The translations under genes and the position numbers were made by a program. Below the pieces are notes generated by a model that made no database searches, had not been told where the DNA came from, and saw only the letters and a program-made list of their open reading frames with translations. Of a stretch of DNA of 64,000 nucleotides, positions 18,494 through 26,457 are shown piece after piece. Within the stretch, counting starts at the first letter, position 1; the number at the start of each line of letters is the position of its first letter. Source of the stretch: Candidatus Saccharicenans sp. (GTDB lineage: Bacteria > Acidobacteriota > Aminicenantia > Aminicenantales > Saccharicenantaceae); assembly GCA_024653215.1 (NCBI GenBank), contig JANLFU010000005.1, positions 170,915 to 234,914 on the forward strand. Direction: 5' to 3'.

Positions 18494-18519
18494 ATATCGC
18501 GAACCTTAATTGAAATAAC

Positions 18520-18555
18520 GGTAATATTGGACATTACCATTCCTATAATTATAAT
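18520..18555 (+). promoter_or_regulatory. Promoter and palindromic operator candidate for the beta-flower gene
   Basis: TTGGAC (18527-18532), 17-bp spacer and TATAAT (18550-18555). A perfect inverted repeat GGTAAT-N7-ATTACC (18520-18538) covers the -35, the position expected for a repressor site. It also lies about 30 bp upstream of the divergent SRP copy 1 -10 box. Confidence 0.6.
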
Positions 18556-18611
18556 TATATTATTAACCCTAAGGTTACCTTATTAAATTAAAATATAAGG
18601 AGGGAACTAAT

Positions 18612-18965
18612 ATGGAGCCAATTTTTGATCGATCAGGTCGAACAGTTGGTTGGATAAAGGATGGGATTATTTATGACAGAAGTTCAAAATATCGTGCTTT
18701 TATACATAATGGAGCTATTTTTTCGTATGATAGAGGCCATATTTGATGGATAGATCGTGGTTTCATAAGAGACAAATATGGTAATGCCGTAGCTTTTATA
18801 AAAGGGGCTACAGGGGGCCCTCTTCCTCCTATTCCTGAAATACCACCAATACCACCAATATTTCCATTCCCGCCAACACCGCCTATCCCGCCAATTCTGC
18901 CAATTTCGCCTATACCATCATTAAGTTGGTCAAGTATTAATTGGGAAGATTTTTTAAATAGTTAA
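18612..18965 (+). pseudogene. Four-repeat beta-flower-like small protein, interrupted by in-frame TGA
   Basis: The frame would encode about 117 residues and has a strong Shine-Dalgarno (AAGGAGG). Residues 2-68 form four repeats of about 16 residues, each with a [V/R/I]-[G/A]-[W/F]-I-x-x-G core: VGWIKDG, RAFIHNG, (stop)WIDRG and VAFIKGA, resembling the four-fold beta-flower family. The tail is Pro-Ile rich (PPIPEIPPIPPI) and ends in SWSSINWEDFL. Codon 45 (18744-18746) is TGA. It falls in the column where other repeats have Gly or Ala, so GGA to TGA is the simplest change. It may be a recent pseudogene, a sequencing error or a read-through codon. The product's function is unknown. Confidence 0.7.
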
Positions 18966-19081
18966 TTCTTTTCTCTTCAAGTCATAACACAAAATATTTC
19001 TATTTAATCTTAAGGAATTCTCCTTTCTGTTAAAAAAAATTTTATTTTTAAATTATCATATAAGCTAAGCTTACAATCACT
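18966..19081. other. Convergent spacer with AT palindrome
   Basis: Lies between the stops of the beta-flower and ApeA-like genes. Contains the perfect palindrome TAAGCTAAGCTTA (19061-19073) and an A8/T-rich tract at 19031-19050 that could work as a bidirectional terminator. Confidence 0.35.
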
Positions 19082-20473
19082 TTAATAACCTAATAAATAC
19101 CCATATTTTTGATATTTTATTACCAAGGCCTTTATTTTTTCTTCAGATAATCCCAATTCTTTCAAGAAACATATTTCAAGCAAAAACCTCATCCTTTGAA
19201 CTAACCAATATAGCTCTTCCCCTGTTTTGGCCTTTGATTCAAGCCGCTCGTCATAGTGAGTCAAATAGTTCCTAGTATTACAAACATCTTCTATGAATGA
19301 CTCAGGAGAATTTATGAAGGTCTCAATCCAATCTCCAAGCCGATCTATTATATCCCTTAATCTCTTTCTAAGGGAAAATTCATTTAAATATTTAGCTTTG
19401 TTTAACAAGCTTTCCCTGAAATTACAATCAATATCATTTGGAACAGCCTTTTTAATTGCTTCGTATAATGGCTCAAATTCTTCGTCAGTAACATATTTCC
19501 CATTTAATATTCTTCTATGATATGACTCTAAAGCTTGCACTAAGCTGAGAAATTCGTGACTTCTATACATTGTAGGATTATAAAAGGTGCCAAAGTAGAG
19601 TTCATATATAGGTCCGAGAGAATATGTTTTATTAATCCAATTCTGGAGACAGATATCTAACTTATCAGCAATATCACAGAACTTAAATAGTATATCCCGT
19701 TGATATATCTTAGAAGAATAATCGGCAAATGCACCCATGCGAGTGTACACATATATATCATTTAATAAAACTTGACCATTGGCTAGTTCTATGACGCTGT
19801 TATTGGATTTCCCAGTCATAAGCATTGGGTATACTGCTTTGCCCATTGCAAGGGTAAGGAAATCTTGAATATTTCTAATTATTCCGTTAAAGTATTCAAT
19901 AATACTAATGGGATTTTTAGGTTTTATTTTTATAAATGTAGTTTGTTTTAGGTTGAGAGAATATCCCGTAAATTTGCAATTATAACTAAAATTTATATAA
20001 ATATCTGTCTTTTCAAGCTTAACCGCGATCTCTTGAGGAGGTTCTATATAATACTCTTTTTTCAAATGGCCATTTGGCTTGTCCGTCTTGCGTGACTTGA
20101 TTCCACCTAGCCCGACCCATTCCTCTAAATTTGAAAAGTTTATTGAAATTTCATCAAAAAGGATATCTTCTTCTTTCTGAAAGTGACACCCAATGAAGAT
20201 TACATTGATGAAGAACAAAGATCTGATCTGACCTGGAAAATTTAATTCACGTGACTTCTCAAAACATTTATAGAGAGTTACCTTTTTCCCTTCCACCGTT
20301 TCGCCTAATATAATGACAGGTGCAGATAATGATTTAAAATCACTAAGTGAATTAAGATTGCCTATCAGTTCAAGAGAACCACCTTCTTTCGGGTCGTATT
20401 TAAGAAACCCAGGTATTTTATCATGCGGCTTATCAGGTAACCACCATATACCTTTATACTCAAATGTCTCCAT
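19082..20473 (-). CDS. apeA: ApeA-like HEPN-domain anti-phage protein
   Basis: A 463-residue protein matching the ApeA layout. The N-terminus YKGIWWLPDKP with IPGFLKYDPKEGGSLELIGN fits the ApeA N-terminal domain. The middle includes EFLSLVQALESYHRR, typical of this family. The C-terminal HEPN domain carries R401-NYLT-H406 (R-x4-H), the RNase active-site motif, so the nuclease should be intact. ApeA proteins protect bacteria from phage, probably by RNA cleavage on infection. GGAGG and a TATAAA box precede the ATG. Codons are strongly AT-biased compared with neighbours, indicating transfer. It is the only intact gene of the cassette. Assignment is by eye; other HEPN abortive-infection proteins are the alternative. 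Confidence 0.8.
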   Translation of the reverse strand: METFEYKGIWWLPDKPHDKIPGFLKYDPKEGGSLELIGNLNSLSDFKSLSAPVIILGETVEGKKVTLYKCFEKSRELNFPGQIRSLFFINVIFIGCHFQKEEDILFDEISINFSNLEEWVGLGGIKSRKTDKPNGHLKKEYYIEPPQEIAVKLEKTDIYINFSYNCKFTGYSLNLKQTTFIKIKPKNPISIIEYFNGIIRNIQDFLTLAMGKAVYPMLMTGKSNNSVIELANGQVLLNDIYVYTRMGAFADYSSKIYQRDILFKFCDIADKLDICLQNWINKTYSLGPIYELYFGTFYNPTMYRSHEFLSLVQALESYHRRILNGKYVTDEEFEPLYEAIKKAVPNDIDCNFRESLLNKAKYLNEFSLRKRLRDIIDRLGDWIETFINSPESFIEDVCNTRNYLTHYDERLESKAKTGEELYWLVQRMRFLLEICFLKELGLSEEKIKALVIKYQKYGYLLGY

Positions 20474-20800
20474 TAAAAGCCTCCGACATGTATGTAAATA
20501 TTTTTATAACATTTTATCTTTTTCAGGAAAATGGTGAAATTTTTAATAAACATGTTTTTCCAAAAGAGTCATAAGAAGCCTGCTAAATAATCTGATAAAA
20601 ATATGATGATGACATAGAATCGGAACATATTTAGAGTACTAAATCATTGGAACATGCATCTGCTATGATTCTTTTTGATCGCTAATAAGGGCGTCATTAT
20701 TTTAAGCCTGAACCCCGATGGAGTTATAAGTCATCTTCTGGATTGATTACAGAGCAATCTTCGATGGAAACCAGACAGCAACCAGTGGTCAATATAAAGA
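20474..20800. other. AT-rich non-coding end of the defence cassette
   Basis: About 327 bp upstream of the ApeA-like gene and downstream of SRP copy 2. It holds the ApeA-like promoter (minus-strand TATAAA near 20510) and a palindromic ACATGT. GGAACAT occurs twice between 20620 and 20660. No coding frame, integrase remnant or att-like inverted repeat is recognisable. Confidence 0.45.
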
Positions 20801-21079
<279 letters not shown>

Positions 21080-21084
21080 GCTTG

Positions 21085-21100
21085 ATTATATCACATTATA
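21085..21100 (-). promoter_or_regulatory. Tandem -10 boxes of SRP RNA copy 2
   Basis: Two TATAAT hexamers 10 bp apart on the minus strand. The proximal one fits the predicted 5' end. A small palindrome CCCG-N6-CGGG (21101-21114) lies just upstream. No clear -35. Confidence 0.5.
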
Positions 21101-21145
21101 CCCGGTTAATCGGGCAGTGACCTAAATTTGATTGTCGTTTAATAT

Positions 21146-21727
21146 CTATTTTTTCTTTACTTCCTGGATCATTGGAATCATCTTGGGAGAAATTCCATAG
21201 GTTTCCAGGAAAACTCGCCCCTTGGTCACATCAAACTGAATCTGGGCATCCTCATAGAACCGGCCCTCTCCCTTTCCCTTTTCATTCAGTTTGAGCTCCA
21301 TTACCATAAAATAGTACCGGCCGGTGCCGAGCTGAGTCCCCTGCGACCAGGGCTCTCGCCGGAAAACCAGGACTATCTTTTTCTTTCCATCTTCTTCCTG
21401 CTGAAACTGGGCCATATGAATGGTGAGGTTATATCCCCGGGCATACAGGAAGCGGACCACGCCTTTTTTAGTGTTCTTGAATAAATTCAAAAAAGCGTCG
21501 ACTCCCGACCCGGCCATAACCTCACTAAATTGCATTACCTCGTCAGGAGTTGTCCAGGAATCCACTTCGATCAATATCTCCACGGCCGGCGGTTCTATCG
21601 GCGCTCTCTCTGTTAACATCCGTCCACGAAAAACATCCTTGGCCAGGGCCGGGCCCACCAGCCAGCAGATGACGCCGATAAAAATAAAACAGGCTTTTAT
21701 AATACCCTTTCGCTTCTCGATGATCAT
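21146..21727 (-). CDS. Exported hypothetical protein
   Basis: A 193-residue protein with a signal peptide (GIIKACFIFIGVICWLVGPALA, cleavage near ALA-KD when written without the first residues). The mature part has alternating hydrophobic strands (IVLVFRREPW, RYYFMVMELKLN, AQIQFDVTKG) suggesting a beta-rich periplasmic protein. I do not recognise the family. The ATG at 21727 is chosen because GGGAGG sits 7 nt before it; an upstream GTG at 21742 overlaps that site. It is directly right of SRP copy 2 and has the normal GC of the chromosome. Confidence 0.7.
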   Translation of the reverse strand: MIIEKRKGIIKACFIFIGVICWLVGPALAKDVFRGRMLTERAPIEPPAVEILIEVDSWTTPDEVMQFSEVMAGSGVDAFLNLFKNTKKGVVRFLYARGYNLTIHMAQFQQEEDGKKKIVLVFRREPWSQGTQLGTGRYYFMVMELKLNEKGKGEGRFYEDAQIQFDVTKGRVFLETYGISPKMIPMIQEVKKK

Positions 21728-21765
21728 AATCAAACCTCCCACAACCTAACCTTGTTTCTCAAAAA

Positions 21766-21909
21766 TTATTGAGACGATCTAATAGGCCTTGAAAAAAGAG
21801 CTGTGATGGCCTGGTCGCTGGAGTTAAGAACTCGACCACAGATCCGGTTAGCCTCCACCATGACCGCCTGATTTCTTTTCTCAGACATCCAGGCTGCAGC
21901 CATACTCAT
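21766..21909 (-). CDS. Possible small ORF or gene remnant
   Basis: From the ATG at 21909 a 47-residue frame reads MSMAAAWMSEKRNQAVMVEA and on. The same frame is open upstream for about 27 more codons (for example RNRIIVASWAGQERFAPADC) with protein-like composition but no ATG, GTG or TTG start and no Shine-Dalgarno. It could be the tail of a decayed gene between the M14 peptidase and the exported protein. I do not recognise the sequence. Confidence 0.3.
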   Translation of the reverse strand: MSMAAAWMSEKRNQAVMVEANRICGRVLNSSDQAITALFSRPIRSSQ

Positions 21910-21995
21910 TATATAGCAGTCGGCAGGAGCGAACCTTTCTTGGCCCGCCCAGCTGGCTACAATAATTCTGTTTCTCAGCTTATAGGAGTCTATTC

Positions 21996-24596
21996 TTACA
22001 TTCCTTCCGGGTAGAAAATGGCATTCAGCAGGAACTTATAGGTGCCATGGCTCTGGGCCCGGTGTTGAGCTCGAATCCCGATCAGGGCGATATGTCCTTT
22101 CTTTAGCCTGGTATCCACCACCGCCGCTTTCCGGGCCAGGTAATCTTCTCCAAGCAGCCAGCCGCTCATCAGGATGCCGTCTTCCGGGTAATAGGCCACA
22201 ACTTTTCGGTCCCAGTCAACCGGCGGAGTCCAGGTCTCGAAGGCCAGGCTCTGGGAAAAGACGGCCCCGACTTCTTCATCCAGACCGTAACCGAGCGGTG
22301 AAGTGTTATCCACCTTTAGCTTTAGAATTGAGGTGGGACAGAAGAATTTGGTGCGGTCAACTCCGCTCAGGGCATTCCGGGCTGGAGCTCCCAGCTCCCG
22401 AATAGGCAGTTCTGTGGCCTGGTTCAGAGTGATTAACACCCCACCCTCTTCCACAAAGGCCTTGACCGCGTCCACCCCTTCCTTGTCAATTCCACCCTCG
22501 TATTCCGGTGGCGTGGTCCCGGCCCGGAAGAAGCGGGCGAATTCAGACTGCTGACCGGGGCGACCGGTCTTGATAACATCAACGTTTTCGCTGGCAAAAA
22601 TGAGCACGTCAAAGTTCGATTTAAGGTTGACTTTCTTATCCTTGGTACCCTTGAAATCTTTATTGTGGAGAACGGTGTATTCCAGGCCCAGGTCATCCAG
22701 CAGGTACCTGGTCCAGCCTTCATCCATGTTGCCGCGCCAGGACTGGTAGATGGCTACCCGCGGGAACCTGACCGCGGCTTTATCCAGCCCGCTTATATCA
22801 GTAACTCCCTTCGGCTGAACCGGCCATTTGGCCAGCAGGTTGTCCAGGGTTTTCCTGACTTCGGCTGAATTCTTGACGATAAAAGTTCCCGGAGGCAGTG
22901 TTCCTTCAGAAGTTTTTACCTCTGTCTTTGACCTCCAGGCTTCTGCCTTGTTCTTGAGCAGACCGAAAGCCACTGCGTAGGAGGCATTCAGCCTCGGGTC
23001 GAGCAGAAGATAAGCAGAATCTGGTACCGTGGCCTTCGGGTATTCTACCTTGGCAACCATGGTCAGCGGCACTTCAAACGGTTTATCTATCTGTTCGCAG
23101 CGGACTCCCATCTGCAGCGGCAGGGTCCAGGCCGCATTATCATAAGGTGGAACCGGCGGGCCGCCCGGATACTGTCTCAGGTCTGGGTATTTCTGCTTTT
23201 CCAGCAGGGCCCAGGCATAGGCTTTATAGGGCTGGGCGGTCAGGACCACAAAGGAACCGGCCGGAAAGTATTTTCCGTCGGCTATGAAATCCCTGGTGGC
23301 CTGGTGCACTTCCACCCCGCCAAACTGGAGGATTTCAATCATCTTCAGGGCAGTCAGGTAATCCGCTTGATCCCTGGAAATGACAAAGGCATAGGGCTGA
23401 TTCTTCTCGCGGACTTCTATGCTCTGCCTGGCCATCAAGTACGAATTGAACAGGAAATCCTCGCGGTGCAGCCAGGCGGTCTTGAGCAGGCTCTTGGACA
23501 GAACCAGCTCGTAATCCACGATGTCGCGCAGCCGCCACCAGCCACCCGGCCAGGGGTCGATAAAATCCATTCGCTTCTCATAATATTCGTCCGGAACTTC
23601 GGTGGGCTCAATATAAATGGGGCTGGCCACTCGCACCGAGGCCGCCTCGCTCAGCAGCCCGACCACGTTGTGCAGCCAGGAAGTGTCGTCGCAGGCTCCA
23701 ATCCACCAGCCGGTATAGCTCCGGCCATGAACCACGCCCTTATAGCCATGTTTCTGCAGGTCATAGGCCATATTGATTCCGCACAGGTTGACGCTTCGCC
23801 ACAGCAGTGGCTGCACGTTGGGCAGCGGCGGGTCCATGAAGGGTGGAACGAAAATACGGGCTCCGTTTGAGCCCATCTGGTGTTCGTCTATGTGTATCTG
23901 GGGAAACCAGTCATGGTAGAGCACCCTGGTCACCGCCCTGGTCTCGGCCAGGTTGAACATGAAGAAGTCGCGGTTGTTGTCATGCCCGGCGTAGGGATGA
24001 TAAAGCCAGGGCATGTTGCTGCCTTCAAATTTGGTCCCGAGATATTTGCGATACCAATCAACTACCATCTGGTGGCCGTCGGGATTTATGGTGGGAACCA
24101 GCAACAGGATGACATCCTTCAGGGCCCGGTTGACATCGAAAAAGCCCTTTCCGGTCACCAGGTCATAGGCCAGCTCCATGGACATCTGGGAAGCGGCAAT
24201 CTCGGTGGAGTGAAGAGAACAGGTTATGAGCAAGATGGTCTTTCCCTCCCGGGCCAGCTGCCTGGCCTGGTCCTCGCTCAGTCCGCGCGCTTCCTTGAGC
24301 CGGCGGGCAATGTCCCGATAGCGGTCCAGGTTTTTCATGTTTTCTTCGTCGGTGATGATGGCCATGACCATGTCTTTGCCCAGGGTGGTCTTTCCGATGT
24401 TGACCAGGGTCAGCCGGGACGATTCCTTGTCGAGCAGCTCAAAATAGGCCTTAATCTGGTTGTAATCAGCCAGCTGGCGGTCTGCACCCGGTTTGTATCC
24501 GAGGAATTTCTCAGGCGGGGTTTGGGCCAGGGCTGTCAGAGAACTTATGAGCAAAATCATAATGATGATGGCCGGCTTATTTATTTTAGGCATCAT
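21996..24596 (-). CDS. M14-family zinc carboxypeptidase, secreted
   Basis: An 866-residue secreted metallopeptidase. Signal peptide at residues 7-25 (AIIIMILLISSLTALA). The M14 catalytic domain spans about 35-380: His129 and Glu132 in CSLHSTEIA are zinc ligands, PTINPDGHQM and HDNNRDFF are family segments, and DEHQMGSNG follows. The C-terminal half (about 600-860) has Rossmann-like strands such as VLIFASENVDV and GGVLITLN, resembling a class I glutamine amidotransferase-like fold found on large M14 proteins of this type. It probably supplies amino acids from external peptides. AAGGAGG precedes tandem ATGs at 24596 and 24593. Confidence 0.88.
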   Translation of the reverse strand: MMPKINKPAIIIMILLISSLTALAQTPPEKFLGYKPGADRQLADYNQIKAYFELLDKESSRLTLVNIGKTTLGKDMVMAIITDEENMKNLDRYRDIARRLKEARGLSEDQARQLAREGKTILLITCSLHSTEIAASQMSMELAYDLVTGKGFFDVNRALKDVILLLVPTINPDGHQMVVDWYRKYLGTKFEGSNMPWLYHPYAGHDNNRDFFMFNLAETRAVTRVLYHDWFPQIHIDEHQMGSNGARIFVPPFMDPPLPNVQPLLWRSVNLCGINMAYDLQKHGYKGVVHGRSYTGWWIGACDDTSWLHNVVGLLSEAASVRVASPIYIEPTEVPDEYYEKRMDFIDPWPGGWWRLRDIVDYELVLSKSLLKTAWLHREDFLFNSYLMARQSIEVREKNQPYAFVISRDQADYLTALKMIEILQFGGVEVHQATRDFIADGKYFPAGSFVVLTAQPYKAYAWALLEKQKYPDLRQYPGGPPVPPYDNAAWTLPLQMGVRCEQIDKPFEVPLTMVAKVEYPKATVPDSAYLLLDPRLNASYAVAFGLLKNKAEAWRSKTEVKTSEGTLPPGTFIVKNSAEVRKTLDNLLAKWPVQPKGVTDISGLDKAAVRFPRVAIYQSWRGNMDEGWTRYLLDDLGLEYTVLHNKDFKGTKDKKVNLKSNFDVLIFASENVDVIKTGRPGQQSEFARFFRAGTTPPEYEGGIDKEGVDAVKAFVEEGGVLITLNQATELPIRELGAPARNALSGVDRTKFFCPTSILKLKVDNTSPLGYGLDEEVGAVFSQSLAFETWTPPVDWDRKVVAYYPEDGILMSGWLLGEDYLARKAAVVDTRLKKGHIALIGIRAQHRAQSHGTYKFLLNAIFYPEGM

Positions 24597-24993
24597 AAAA
24601 ACCTCCTTCTCGTTTCATTTATTTTAACCTTTTATCACCCTGAAAAATTTCAGTCAACTTAATTTTTGGCGGCAAATTTTTCGATTGGTCCCGAATCGGG
24701 TATTTTGCTTAACCGCATGATGGAAGATACATATTTTAGACAATACAAGTGGGAGTCAGGCCAGACAGGGCGGGACAGAAAAAATAAATAAATTTCGGTG
24801 GACTTGGGACAGAATATTCTTGCTTTAGCTGATCAGGGTACAATTAAGACTACATTGCAGGATCACGGAACCGGTCCTGTATCAACAATTGAAGCAGGCT
24901 TTTGGAAGATTGGCCCGGGTCAATGTCCGGGTAAAAAATTTGTCTCGACTTGGAAAGTATAATCCTGGCCGTAGACCGCGTTTTTGCCGCCGG
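24597..24993. other. Intergenic region with a short open frame
   Basis: About 400 bp upstream of the M14 gene. A plus-strand frame from a GTG at 24798 to TAA at 24962 encodes 54 residues (VDLGQNILALADQGTIKTTL onward) that look protein-like but match nothing I know and lack a clear Shine-Dalgarno. It may be a remnant. Otherwise nothing is recognisable. Confidence 0.3.
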
Positions 24994-25683
24994 CTAATCG
25001 CGGGACTGGCGGATTAAAATCATTCTCAGCAGCTGGATGGCCGCCATGGCCGTGGAAGCCACGTAGGTCATGGCCGCAGCCCTGAGCACGGAGCGGGCCC
25101 CGTTCAGCTCGGCCGCATTGAGAAAGCCGCGTTCCCGGAGAATGGCCAGGGCCCTCCTGGATGCATCGAATTCCACCGGCAGGGTGATTACCGTGAACAG
25201 GACGGCCGCGCTGAACAGGAGAATGCCGATGTCCATCAAGACCTTGGTCCCGCCGCCGCTGAAAATCAGGCCGATGAAAAACAGGGGGAAGGCCAGGTTC
25301 GACCCGATGCTGGCAATCGGGTAGAAGGCATTGCGCATCATCAGGAAAGAATACTTCTGGGCATGCTGGATGGCATGACCGGCCTCATGGGCGGCCACCC
25401 CCAGGGCGGCGATGGAAGTGCTGTGATAGACACTGTCAGAAAGACGCAACACCTTTTTGCGCGGGTCATAATGGTCGGTCAGGTGCCCGGGCACCCGCTC
25501 GATCTGGACATCGCTGGCCGGGCTGTAGCGCAGGATTTCGGAAACGGCTTCGGCCGCGGTCAGCCTGGAAGCGGAGGAAACCTGGCTGAACCGGGTGAAG
25601 GTGCTTTTCACCTTGCTCTGGGCATACAGAGCAAAGATCAGGGCTGGAATCAACAGCCAGAAAGTATAATCAAAATAAAACAT
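24994..25683 (-). CDS. YugP-type membrane zinc metallopeptidase
   Basis: A 229-residue inner-membrane protein of the YugP/PF04298 neutral zinc metallopeptidase family. An N-terminal helix (FWLLIPALIFALYAQ) precedes a soluble part. HEAGH at residues 99-103 (GVAAHEAGHAIQHA) gives the zinc-binding helix. Two helices follow (ASIGSNLAFPLFFIGLIF and IGILLFSAAVLFTVI), then PVEFDASRRA with a likely third ligand Glu. A role in membrane-protein quality control is commonly assumed but not established. Monocistronic in appearance. Confidence 0.88.
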   Translation of the reverse strand: MFYFDYTFWLLIPALIFALYAQSKVKSTFTRFSQVSSASRLTAAEAVSEILRYSPASDVQIERVPGHLTDHYDPRKKVLRLSDSVYHSTSIAALGVAAHEAGHAIQHAQKYSFLMMRNAFYPIASIGSNLAFPLFFIGLIFSGGGTKVLMDIGILLFSAAVLFTVITLPVEFDASRRALAILRERGFLNAAELNGARSVLRAAAMTYVASTAMAAIQLLRMILIRQSRD

Positions 25684-25749
25684 CTTAATTTCCTCCCGAT
25701 TAATTCATTTTAGCCGAAAAATGCGATTTGTAAACGGGCCAGGAACAGG

Positions 25750-26154
25750 TCAGGGCTTCTGGGCCATGCTTTCCAGGATCTTCATTGCCCGGTCGATGTT
25801 GGAGACATCCATGACCACGGCCACCCTGTCGCCGGTCTGGCTCAGCGTCCCGTAGCAGTACTCTATGTTTATCCCTTCATCGCCGATCCTGGTGGCTACC
25901 TCTCCCAGGGCCCCGGGCCTGTTGTCCAGGTGGATGAGCAGGACATCACGCATGTCGGTGGTGTAGTTCAGCTTGTTAAGGACCTTGATGGCCTTGTTAA
26001 GGTTCTTGGTATATATCTTGGCTGAATCCTGGAAGACCCCGATGGCTTCCACGTTTATCTCGTTCTCCGCCAGCTGGCAAAGAAGCTCGCCCAGCACTGA
26101 AGGTTTATTCTCCAGAAGGACAAAAATTTCGGTTATTCTTTCAAACTCCATCAT
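25750..26154 (-). CDS. Tandem ACT-domain protein
   Basis: A 134-residue cytoplasmic protein made of two ACT folds, ITEIFVLLENKPSVLGELLCQL (about 7-70) and DVLLIHLDNRPGALGEVATR (about 70-130). The NKPGxL/NRPGAL loops are the usual amino-acid-binding sites. There is no catalytic domain, so it is probably an amino-acid sensor or allosteric subunit. GGAGG lies just before tandem ATGs at 26154 and 26151. An inverted repeat stands 12 bp upstream. Confidence 0.85.
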   Translation of the reverse strand: MMEFERITEIFVLLENKPSVLGELLCQLAENEINVEAIGVFQDSAKIYTKNLNKAIKVLNKLNYTTDMRDVLLIHLDNRPGALGEVATRIGDEGINIEYCYGTLSQTGDRVAVVMDVSNIDRAMKILESMAQKP

Positions 26155-26457
26155 AACCTCCGAATGCTATTTATTCCCCTGTAAATAGCCTGCCTTTTTT
26201 ATTTAACGCAAAACCATGATTATTTCAACAACTATTTTCTCCGGGCCTGAGGCCGTTTTTTCTATGTTCCTAGCTATATATAAATGGCCTGCTTATGAAC
26301 AGGAGATAAAATTTCAGAAAAAACCATGCCCATGGCTTTGGGAGATCTTTTTCTTTAAGCCCGGCCCGCCCTTAAACGAGCTCAGGTCCTCAGACTACCG
26401 GGGCAGACCAAGGCCCGGCCAAAAATCAGGACGTAAACAACCTGTCCCCTTCGGTCT
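26155..26457. other. Intergenic region between ACT and GlcD genes
   Basis: About 300 bp. Apart from the inverted repeat at 26166-26189 near the ACT gene, I see only a weak GGCC-TGA-GGCC hairpin followed by T6 near 26245 on the plus strand, with no plus-strand gene for it to serve. Confidence 0.4.
26166..26189. promoter_or_regulatory. Inverted repeat upstream of the ACT-domain gene
   Basis: Perfect 8-bp arms, GCTATTTA and TAAATAGC, separated by 8 bp and ending 12 bp before the start codon. It could be an operator or an mRNA hairpin near the ribosome-binding site. Confidence 0.4.

Noticed and set aside
18744..18746. Selenocysteine or reassigned UGA in the beta-flower gene
   Set aside because: The column is Gly/Ala, not Cys; other genes in the window end normally and several use TGA as stop, so genome-wide reassignment is excluded.
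26240..26262. GGCC-TGA-GGCC hairpin followed by T6
   Set aside because: Stem of only 4 bp with a 3-nt loop and no plus-strand gene upstream to terminate.
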